Under the pieces are notes generated by a model that was not told where the DNA came from, did no database searches, and worked only from the letters and a program-made list of their open reading frames with translations. Below are positions 1 to 6,524 of a stretch of DNA of 25,917 nt, piece by piece; the first letter of the stretch is position 1; each line of letters starts with the position of its first letter. A program made the translations under genes and the position numbers. The stretch is from CAKSHC01 sp045594545. GTDB taxonomy: Bacteria > Bacillota > Clostridia > Oscillospirales > UMGS1783. The stretch is from contig JAZNYQ010000083.1 of NCBI GenBank assembly GCA_045594545.1, positions 1-25,917 on the forward strand, given 5' to 3'.

Positions 1-22
1 TGTCAAAGAGGGTTCTTTGACA
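1..22. repeat. Perfect inverted repeat (hairpin) at window edge
   Basis: Arms TGTCAAAGA and TCTTTGACA are exact reverse complements around a 4-nt loop. It lies just downstream of the stop codon of the minus-strand gene that begins this window, so it could be part of a 3' transcript end. What follows it on the minus strand is outside the window, so a T-tract cannot be checked. Confidence 0.5.
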
Positions 23-27
23 CGCTG

Positions 28-56
28 AAGAAGGCTTACGCCTTCTTATTTTTTCT
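28..56 (+). terminator. Rho-independent terminator, plus-strand direction
   Basis: Arms AAGAAGGC and GCCTTCTT form an 8-bp stem with a 4-nt loop, followed on the plus strand by ATTTTTTC. It therefore suits a plus-strand gene entering from the left, outside the window. The stop codon of the convergent minus-strand gene sits inside the hairpin; no T-run follows in the minus direction. Confidence 0.5.
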
Positions 57-1301
57 TCTTTTCTTATTATATAGGATGACATAGCCGACAAAGACGATCA
101 GCGCGAGGGCGGTTAATACGATCAGCACGATCACGGCGGGATGGGTAAAGAACTGTTTTAAGCGATAGCGTATCGTCATGCCCGCATCCCGTTCGGCCGA
201 CTGTCCCGCCAGCGCGGGGACTTTGCCGATGACGGTTCCGTCGTAGGTGACAGTGATGGTACCCAACTCGTCCCCTTCCCTCACGGGGGCTTCGACCTCG
301 TCGGGGGCATCGACGGTCAGTTCGATCAAAGATGAATCGTAATCGGTGGGCACGACATACATCAGATCGGCGCCCGACACCAGCATAGCGGTATCGGTAT
401 TGCGACAGAGGATGACGCGGGTACTGTCGCAGATCATGCCCTGTTTGAGCACGGTAATGCGCTGATACCGGTTTCTGACCCATTCGAGTCCGGCGGTCAG
501 TTGGGCATAATGATTGGCGGCATCGTTACCCGCCTGAAAGACGACGGCCAGCACCTGCATACCGTTAAAGGTACTGTAGACGCCCTGCGAATAGCCGCCG
601 GTAGCCGTATAGTGGTTCTTAATACCGATGGCACGGGCATACCCGTACTCGCCCGAGCCGAGCAGAAGATTGGACGAATACATGAGCCGTTCTTCGCTTT
701 GGTCGGTAGCGGGCATACGGTAGAAGGTGGCATCGGAGATCGCGAGCAACGCTTCATTTTTCATGAAGGCTTGCAGAAGTTTCACGGCGTCACGCGCGGT
801 GGTATAACTCTCGCTTGACTCGCCGTGGGTGTCGGCAAAGTAGGTGGCGGTCATACCAAGTGCTTTCGCCTTTTCGTTCATGGCATTGACAAAGTCCTCG
901 ACGGTCCTGCCCGTAGCCAGCGCCAGAATGTTACAGGCTTCATTGGCATTTTTGACCAGCACGGCATAGTAGAGGTCTTTTACGGTGAGCGTTTCGCCCA
1001 CGGCGAAGTCGAGCCCCGAATGGTAGACCACGCCGTCGAAGAAGCCCTCCTGCACCGTCACGGCAGACTCGGTTTGCAGGCTCTCATTGGCCAGCAACAC
1101 GGTCATGACCTTAGAAGTAAAGGCGGCGGGGACACTGCCGTCGATATTCTTTTCATAGAAAAACTCGCCCGTGATCACGTCATACAAAGCGGCGCTTTGA
1201 GCGGCAAAGGCCGGGCAAGGCTCTGCCGCGGGCGGCAGGGCAGCCGAGACCCCCGTCATGAGCAACGCCAGAGCCAGAATGAAACAAAGAAAACGCTTCA
1301 T
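36..1301 (-). CDS. Penicillin-binding-protein-5-like (DacF/S11 fold) membrane protein with degenerate active site
   Basis: 421 residues: signal peptide about 1-20, peptidase S11 (D-Ala-D-Ala carboxypeptidase) domain about 30-280, a PBP5 C-terminal-like beta domain about 310-375, then a membrane helix about 389-411 and a basic tail. Family enzymes trim the terminal D-Ala from peptidoglycan stem peptides using SxxK, SxN and KTG motifs. Here the aligned positions read FTSK (61-64), NAN (118-120) and KNH (228-230), so the nucleophilic serine is Phe, the SxN serine is Asn and the KTG box keeps only its lysine. The surrounding fold motifs (ALYDVITGE, THG, TARDAV, GGYS) are kept and the frame is open, so it looks like a maintained pseudoenzyme rather than a decayed gene. 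It starts 1 nt after the upstream stop codon, implying translational coupling. An intact carboxypeptidase is unlikely; a glycan-binding or regulatory role is inference. Confidence 0.85.
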   Translation of the reverse strand: MKRFLCFILALALLMTGVSAALPPAAEPCPAFAAQSAALYDVITGEFFYEKNIDGSVPAAFTSKVMTVLLANESLQTESAVTVQEGFFDGVVYHSGLDFAVGETLTVKDLYYAVLVKNANEACNILALATGRTVEDFVNAMNEKAKALGMTATYFADTHGESSESYTTARDAVKLLQAFMKNEALLAISDATFYRMPATDQSEERLMYSSNLLLGSGEYGYARAIGIKNHYTATGGYSQGVYSTFNGMQVLAVVFQAGNDAANHYAQLTAGLEWVRNRYQRITVLKQGMICDSTRVILCRNTDTAMLVSGADLMYVVPTDYDSSLIELTVDAPDEVEAPVREGDELGTITVTYDGTVIGKVPALAGQSAERDAGMTIRYRLKQFFTHPAVIVLIVLTALALIVFVGYVILYNKKRRKNKKA

Positions 1302-1302
1302 A

Positions 1303-1806
1303 TCAGCCGTAGATCTTCAGTTCGTTCATTTCGGTCCAGTCGATCTCCGGCGGCGTGCCGTGGTTCTCGACCAGTTCCAGACGGACATACTTTGCCTGTA
1401 CCGGTTCGGTGGCAAATTCCTGCCAACCCTCAGCCTTATCGGTGGTGATGGTGGTAAGCAGTTTCCAGTCGACGGCGTTGATATCGTCCTCGGCGGTACG
1501 CAGGTTTTTGGCGTCATCGCTGTTGGAATAGTAGACATTGACCGTTTTGGCCAATTCTTCGAGGATGGAGATGGTCACGCCGACGTTGCAGAACAGTGCG
1601 ATCTTGCTGACGGTCTGTTCCTCGCCGAAAAAGTCAAGCACGACATTGGCTGGGCCCATGGTATGAGCGCCCCAAGTGCCGCCGTTGCGGTCAATATCAT
1701 CATTAATAAGGTTGTTGACCCAGAGCATGGGGTCATTTTCGGTGTGCGAACACCAGAGAACGCGGGTGTAATAGGAGCCGTCACGGCGGATTCCGTACTG
1801 ATTCAT
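1303..1806 (-). CDS. Stand-alone discoidin-like (F5/8 type C) domain protein
   Basis: 167 residues. The start is the ATG preceded by AAGGAGGA; an upstream in-frame ATG has no ribosome site. The pattern (NNLINDD, GPANVVLDFFGE, YYSNSDD, then AKYVRLELVEN near the C-terminus) is that of a galactose-binding-like beta sandwich, the F5/8 type C or CBM32-like fold that normally binds carbohydrate or lipid head groups. Unusually it stands alone: no signal peptide, no membrane helix and no attached enzyme are seen, so it is predicted to be cytoplasmic. It has its own promoter and is followed after 1 nt by the degenerate carboxypeptidase gene. The ligand cannot be read from sequence. Confidence 0.7.
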   Translation of the reverse strand: MNQYGIRRDGSYYTRVLWCSHTENDPMLWVNNLINDDIDRNGGTWGAHTMGPANVVLDFFGEEQTVSKIALFCNVGVTISILEELAKTVNVYYSNSDDAKNLRTAEDDINAVDWKLLTTITTDKAEGWQEFATEPVQAKYVRLELVENHGTPPEIDWTEMNELKIYG

Positions 1807-1837
1807 GGAAATATCCTCCTTCATTTTCATTATTCTC

Positions 1838-1866
1838 ATTGTAGCACATGCGGCTCTCAATGTCAA
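1838..1866 (-). promoter_or_regulatory. SigA-type promoter of the discoidin / PBP-like pair
   Basis: On the minus strand: TTGACA (1861-1866), 17-nt spacer, TACAAT (1838-1843), about 30 nt before the start codon. The last bases of the upstream operon's terminator T-tract form part of the -35 box. Confidence 0.75.
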
Positions 1867-1894
1867 AAAAAACGGAGTAAAAACTCCGTTTTTT
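1865..1894 (-). terminator. Rho-independent terminator of the surface/GH operon
   Basis: Arms ACGGAGT and ACTCCGT, extended by A/T pairs, with a 4-nt loop and an 8-T run on the minus strand. It lies 1 nt beyond the second (distal) stop codon of the GH5 frame, marking where that gene originally ended. Confidence 0.85.
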
Positions 1895-1895
1895 C

Positions 1896-2003
1896 TTATA
1901 CATTGCCTTGGATGATGCGCAACAGTTCGTCCGAAAGGATCTCACGGGTATCGTCATCGACCAGACTGAAGCGGTTGCCGTCGTTGGGTGTGGACAGGTA
2001 GTT
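1896..2003 (-). other. In-frame continuation of the GH5 gene after its internal stop
   Basis: Directly after the TAA at 2004-2006 the same frame stays open for 35 codons, beginning NYLSTPNDGNRFSLV and ending at a second TAA (1896-1898) beside the terminator. The reading suits the last strand and helix of a GH5 barrel, where family members typically read YCVWNY. It is either the detached end of a recently broken gene or the product of readthrough. Confidence 0.75.
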
Positions 2004-2978
2004 TTATACACAATAAGGCATATCGTTTTCCTTGAGCAAGGAAATGACATCACGCATCCAGTTTTCGCGGGACGTGCGATCGGCGTGGCGGATGGTGCCG
2101 AACTCACCGCACCAGACGATCTGATCGGGATGAGCCTTTTGAAAATCGAAGGCGGGTTTGGTGAGGCTGCGCAGGGTATCCTTATTGATGGGCGCGTGAT
2201 AGGCGGCCTCACGGCCGTGGCAATAATGGTACTCGTTATAGCGCTCGATCTCGTCGCAGGGATAGAGCAATTTACGGTTATACAAAATGGCATCGGCATT
2301 GAGCACGCTCTGCTGGTGGGTAAACTCATGAGGTGCATAGAAGTGCCAGGTATAGACGACATTAGGGTCATCGACCACCGTCAATTCTTCCAGTTTGCGG
2401 CAGGAGTTCCAGCAGGTACCGCCGATGATCACGACACGGTCGGGGTTGACCTTACGAATCTCGGAGAGTAAGCGCAGCCACAGACGATTCCACTTGACCG
2501 GATCGACATCGCGCAGTTCGTTGAGCGGTTCAAAGGCGATCTGCGGTTTATCGGCATAGCGGCGGGCGAGCATGAGCCACAGGGCGATGAAGCGGTCTTG
2601 CAGGCTCTCATCGTCGAGCAGTTCGGTGTCCTCTTTGATGTCGCAATAGTTACCGACGGCTTTATGTAGATTCAGGACGATGCCTAAATTCTGTTTTTCA
2701 CACCAGCCGATAAATTCGTCGATGATCTTCAATATCTCTTCGCGGTAGACGCCCTTTTGTTCTTCGAGGACGATCTGGTCAAAGCCCAGACGGATATGGT
2801 CCATACCGAAGCCTTTGATGCGGATGATATCTTCTTCGGTGATGTAGGTATGGAAGTGTTCCATATCGCCGACGGTGAGGATATGGTATTGAGAGGGTTG
2901 GAGGACATTAAATCGCTTATAGTTGGTGAGCCAACCGCCGATGCCCATGCCTTTTTTGTACTGACTGAAACGGTTCAT
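2004..2978 (-). CDS. Glycoside hydrolase family 5, cut by an in-frame stop near the C-terminus
   Basis: 324 residues to the first stop; 360 codons if the internal stop were read. It is a GH5 (endoglucanase/mannanase-type) TIM barrel: GIGGWL near the start, FEPLNE with acid/base Glu154, HFYAPHEFTHQ about 212-222, and VWCGEFG with nucleophile Glu292. No signal peptide, so it should act on imported oligosaccharides in the cytoplasm. The start overlaps the AraC stop by 4 nt (ATGA). Codon 325 is TAA where the family usually has a substrate-stacking Trp after PYCV; the frame then continues for 35 sensible codons. A nonsense mutation, a sequencing error or readthrough are all possible, so activity is uncertain. 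The exact substrate is not readable. Confidence 0.85.
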   Translation of the reverse strand: MNRFSQYKKGMGIGGWLTNYKRFNVLQPSQYHILTVGDMEHFHTYITEEDIIRIKGFGMDHIRLGFDQIVLEEQKGVYREEILKIIDEFIGWCEKQNLGIVLNLHKAVGNYCDIKEDTELLDDESLQDRFIALWLMLARRYADKPQIAFEPLNELRDVDPVKWNRLWLRLLSEIRKVNPDRVVIIGGTCWNSCRKLEELTVVDDPNVVYTWHFYAPHEFTHQQSVLNADAILYNRKLLYPCDEIERYNEYHYCHGREAAYHAPINKDTLRSLTKPAFDFQKAHPDQIVWCGEFGTIRHADRTSRENWMRDVISLLKENDMPYCV

Positions 2979-3715
2979 TTTCTTCGTATTCCTTTCGCAT
3001 AATCCCGAGGGGAGACGCCTTTTTTCTTCTTGAAAAGGCGAGAAAAGTACAGGGGGTCGCCGAATCCGCTCTGGCGGGCGATCTCCGAGATGGTGAGTTG
3101 TTGGCCGTACTGCCGAAGCAAGTCGGCGGCGCAGTTAATGCGCAGGTCAATCAAATACGCATAGGGCGTGGTGCCGTAGCGTTCGCGGTACTTGACGCGG
3201 AAATAATCGTCCGAATAGTGGGTGGCAGCGATGACGGCGGCCATGTTGAAATTCTCGTCGCTGAAACGTTCCAGTGCGGCGTCGTGCACCTTTTCAGCGG
3301 CGCTGGCAAACCGATCCTCGACCACATGTAATTCCCGACGGATGAGATCCTCGGCGGCCTTGACCAGATGGTTGACTACCGCTTGATTGGCGTGGCGATC
3401 CTCGCGAACCAGACGGAAGATCATGTCGGCCAGTCCCCCGACTTCTGAATTTTTACTGAGAACCAGCGGCAGTTCCTGATCCCGTATTGACAGGGGCAGA
3501 TTGATGCAGATATTACGGAAGTACCCCTGAGAGACCGAGCCGTGCTCGATGCCCGGCGGCACTACAATAACGGTTCCTGCCTCGAACGGGTAGTCGCCGC
3601 AGGCCGTACGAAGCACCCCTTCCCCTTTTACATAGTGCATGATCTCAAAAACCTCATGTTTATGCTGGGGGTAGGCTTTCATATATTCTCTGGTGATACT
3701 GACCTTGATCTGCAT
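2975..3715 (-). CDS. AraC-family transcriptional regulator
   Basis: 246 residues. The N-terminal cupin-like sensor region (about 15-75) carries HKHEVFEIMHYVKGEG and a PPGIEHGS turn typical of AraC sugar-sensing domains. The C-terminal part (about 145-246) holds two helix-turn-helix units, the second reading LTISEIARQSGFGDPLYFSR, followed by FKKKKGVSPRDY. The start has GGGAGAAGG upstream. It lies between the GH36 and GH5 genes in one transcription unit, so it is probably the autoregulated activator of that operon, responding to a sugar released by the enzymes (inference). Its probable target is the region upstream of the large surface-protein gene. Confidence 0.93.
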   Translation of the reverse strand: MQIKVSITREYMKAYPQHKHEVFEIMHYVKGEGVLRTACGDYPFEAGTVIVVPPGIEHGSVSQGYFRNICINLPLSIRDQELPLVLSKNSEVGGLADMIFRLVREDRHANQAVVNHLVKAAEDLIRRELHVVEDRFASAAEKVHDAALERFSDENFNMAAVIAATHYSDDYFRVKYRERYGTTPYAYLIDLRINCAADLLRQYGQQLTISEIARQSGFGDPLYFSRLFKKKKGVSPRDYAKGIRRK

Positions 3716-3726
3716 ATCCTTCTCCC

Positions 3727-5727
3727 TTATTTTTCGTTAATATGGATCAGCAGGGATTCATAACTCTCGGCAAACCGCAGTTCCAGTCCTTGTTCCATTA
3801 ACTGCTTGCCGGTAAATTCGGCGGTGTCGCCGGTATCCACGGCGGTGAGGGTGTATGTCTTATCGGGGTTCAGACCTTTCCATGTACAGGTTTCGGTGAG
3901 AGTCTGACTCTCCTGCGGACAGAAGGCGATCAAAACGCCTCGTCCTTCTTCGGGATTGAAGTATTCATAGACGGCGTTCTGTGTCTTATAGTGCTGTTTG
4001 CCGTAGCCGGCCGACAGGATATAGTACTCGTCATCGAACAGGTCACGAATTTCCATATACTCATCGAGCATACGCTTAAACCAGTTGTCGTTGGTGCCGG
4101 TACCCAGCGGACCGACGGTAACACCGGCCGCGATCATGGCACGCCACTGATAGGAGTTGTTCATGCCGTCGGCGGCACGGCCGCCGCAATGGAGCGGGAT
4201 CCACCAAGACAGACCGTAGTTGATATTCCGTACGCCGTCGGCGATGGTACCTTTGGTATTGGAAGTATAGTCGGTACGCCACAAGGGAACCGAGCGGGAC
4301 ATCATTTCGATATCCAGACGCCTTCCGCCTGCGGCGCAGTTATCGATTCGGAGCCCTTCCACCTTTTCGCACAACTGATCCAGATAGCGGTACAGACCCG
4401 TAATATAGCGGATCTCGGTATAGCCAACCATATTATCACCCAGTTGGCTGTCGTTATAGATCCAAGTTTCGGCGGGGGCAAAGTTGCAGTCCTGCCGATA
4501 CCATTCGACGTCCAGTTTGATCAGCAGGTCGCCAACCAGTTCCACCATATGATCGACCGCCTTTTCGTCGCCGAAATTATAGACGAGAGTGCCCGATTGG
4601 TTGGTGGGGGTTGGGGTTAAGAAGTATTCGGGATGTTGGGTGGCCAAGCGACTGTTGCGCACACTGCGCTCGGGTTCGAACCACAGGAGCAGGTCGCGGT
4701 CTTTGGCATCGAGTGCAGCATTGACCTTATAGAAATTGCTGCTCCAGATATCGGTATTGACAAACCAGTTGCCGACCTGTGTAGACCAGACATTAGCCGT
4801 AATGTCGGCGTTGGCAGCCTCGCCGTACCAGCCGGCATCGACCCACAGCGTTTCCCATTCGTGTTCCAGACGGTCGGCCAATACCATGGCCGACAGCACG
4901 TCGTCCTCACCCGAACCGCCCGACTGGTTTAACGTCAGGGGGATGGTATGCATCGACTCGGGGATATACTCATTCAGTAACAGGGCGCGCAGGGCGTTAT
5001 GTCCGGCATCGGCATCTCCGTCATAGAACATCAACGTCATGGACGGGGTGCGCATTTGCTCCCCTGCGGGCAAGGCAATGCGGGTCTCCTGCATACCGGC
5101 CTGCATCTGTACGCCCGTTTCGGTTTTGGTAAAGGTGGCTTTCCAGTTGCCCGTCCAGCCGATGGCGCCGATGAGCCCATTCTGTCCGTTGGAGAGGTCA
5201 AAATACGGGAAAGCCCCGTCGGACGAACGGCCGCCCGTGGTCTTCATGGTATAAGTTTCCTCTTGGGAAAAATCGACAAAAATAGGCTCAAAATCGTACT
5301 CACTCTTGGTACAGCCCTGTGCGGTGGTCAAGGACAGATCGGATGACTCATAGAGGCTGTTGATGGCCAAGATATCCGAAATGACGGGAGAAGCCTGCCC
5401 GCCTTCGTTGGCAAAGGAGCCGACGTAGGATACCGAGGCGTGATCCCGATCGAGTGTGGCTTGATAGGAGAAGACGACCTGTTCGGGGGAACGGTAGGTG
5501 ACCGTCCAGGTATCTTCGGCTTGGTCTACCGTCTTTTCCCATGTATCGTACGAATTGCCGTCATAAGCAAAGGAAAAGAGGGAGTTGTTTTTAATCTGTT
5601 TTTCGAGCCATGCCTGCGCCCGCTCGACCGCGGTTTGTGCGGTTTGGGGGGCAGGTTGTTGCTGAGTGCAGGCGGCAAGAGAAGCCACCATACACAGACA
5701 AAGCACAACGGCTATCCATTTTTTCAT
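3727..5727 (-). CDS. GH36-family alpha-galactosidase-like lipoprotein
   Basis: 666 residues. Lipoprotein signal peptide with lipobox LAAC (Cys20), then a linker and N-terminal beta domain (about 35-255) and a catalytic barrel (about 265-600). Family motifs are WVDAGW (295-300), LLWFEPER (347-354), WYRQDCN with predicted nucleophile Asp413, NCAAGGRRLD (463-472) and LWRTDYTSN with predicted acid/base Asp486. GH36 enzymes release terminal alpha-galactose from raffinose-type oligosaccharides or galactomannan; a few subgroups use other alpha-glycosides, so exact specificity is open. The lipid anchor places it outside the membrane. The start overlaps the preceding stop (ATGA), and the AraC gene follows after 11 nt. 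Confidence 0.88.
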   Translation of the reverse strand: MKKWIAVVLCLCMVASLAACTQQQPAPQTAQTAVERAQAWLEKQIKNNSLFSFAYDGNSYDTWEKTVDQAEDTWTVTYRSPEQVVFSYQATLDRDHASVSYVGSFANEGGQASPVISDILAINSLYESSDLSLTTAQGCTKSEYDFEPIFVDFSQEETYTMKTTGGRSSDGAFPYFDLSNGQNGLIGAIGWTGNWKATFTKTETGVQMQAGMQETRIALPAGEQMRTPSMTLMFYDGDADAGHNALRALLLNEYIPESMHTIPLTLNQSGGSGEDDVLSAMVLADRLEHEWETLWVDAGWYGEAANADITANVWSTQVGNWFVNTDIWSSNFYKVNAALDAKDRDLLLWFEPERSVRNSRLATQHPEYFLTPTPTNQSGTLVYNFGDEKAVDHMVELVGDLLIKLDVEWYRQDCNFAPAETWIYNDSQLGDNMVGYTEIRYITGLYRYLDQLCEKVEGLRIDNCAAGGRRLDIEMMSRSVPLWRTDYTSNTKGTIADGVRNINYGLSWWIPLHCGGRAADGMNNSYQWRAMIAAGVTVGPLGTGTNDNWFKRMLDEYMEIRDLFDDEYYILSAGYGKQHYKTQNAVYEYFNPEEGRGVLIAFCPQESQTLTETCTWKGLNPDKTYTLTAVDTGDTAEFTGKQLMEQGLELRFAESYESLLIHINEK

Positions 5728-6524
5728 TTTTTTACCGCCTTTCTCTTACGGACGATCACGCCCACGACTATACCTACTACGCCGACAACGGCACCGACGG
5801 CCACGAAAGCGGCGAAGATGAGCGGGTTATTTTGTACCTGCACGGGAATCGGTTCGGGTTCGGGTTCGGGCTCGGGTTCAGGTTCGGCCTCTTGTCCCAA
5901 GGCGAAGACGGGTTGATCGTGTTCGATAACGGTTTCGATGCTTTCGGTCTTGGTCAGGTCGATCTTATAAGAATAGTCGATCTCGATATCGGCATAGCAG
6001 CCGTCCCAGCCGCCGGGGCGATTGCTCCAGAGGTAAACTGAGCCGTCGGCGGTGGTAATATTATCGAGGTGACCGTTGTTGATGAGGGTATCGGTCTCAA
6101 AGGGGACTTCCTCCAGACACATGGCCGTTTTATACTCGGAATAGGGTTCCAGTTTGCCCTCAAAGCCTGTGATCTCACTGATCTTGGCAATTCCAAAGGT
6201 ACGGGAAGTAAGGGAGAACAGTAAGCGGTCATGCTTATCATCGACGTATTCCAGCGCACCGTTGAACTGGAGTGCGGTAGAATAGTTGGTCTGCCCTGTC
6301 CATTTCAAGGTGTAATTGCTACCCACCACGCGGATGGAACAATGGGGGCCGCGGTTGGAGCCTTTGAGATTGATGGCAATGGGTTCGGAAAACTCTAAGA
6401 CGATATGGTAGTCATCAATCTGCACGGCGCGCTCTAAGGTTAAAATCCGGTCCTTCTGCGCCATGGCGGTGCACAGACCGCCCATCAGACACAGGACGAG
6501 AAGAAAGCTCAGTATGCGTTTCAT
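5724..6524 (-). CDS. Single-module surface protein with Glu-Pro stalk and C-terminal membrane anchor
   Basis: 266 residues: signal peptide about 1-22, one beta-rich module of about 165 residues (roughly 25-190), a Glu-Pro repeat stalk near 215-226, a hydrophobic helix about 232-257 and a basic tail (RKRKAVKK). The module matches the B-type modules of the upstream 1549-residue protein: IVLEFSEPIAI against LLITFSEPIKM, then STALQFNGALEY against STALQWKGKWEW, with CLEE and a GGWDGCYADIEI ending. It is therefore a paralogous mini-version. It overlaps the neighbours at both ends by 4 nt and has an AGGAGG site. No known family is recognised; an extracellular binding role is inferred from architecture. 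Confidence 0.82.
   Translation of the reverse strand: MKRILSFLLVLCLMGGLCTAMAQKDRILTLERAVQIDDYHIVLEFSEPIAINLKGSNRGPHCSIRVVGSNYTLKWTGQTNYSTALQFNGALEYVDDKHDRLLFSLTSRTFGIAKISEITGFEGKLEPYSEYKTAMCLEEVPFETDTLINNGHLDNITTADGSVYLWSNRPGGWDGCYADIEIDYSYKIDLTKTESIETVIEHDQPVFALGQEAEPEPEPEPEPEPIPVQVQNNPLIFAAFVAVGAVVGVVGIVVGVIVRKRKAVKK

Noticed and set aside
36..1301. Active D-alanyl-D-alanine carboxypeptidase (dacF) call
   Set aside because: Nucleophile Ser, SxN Ser and the KTG threonine-glycine are all replaced, so an enzymatic name would mislead.
1807..1866. 20-residue upstream extension of the discoidin-like gene
   Set aside because: Overlaps the promoter; the later ATG carries the ribosome site.
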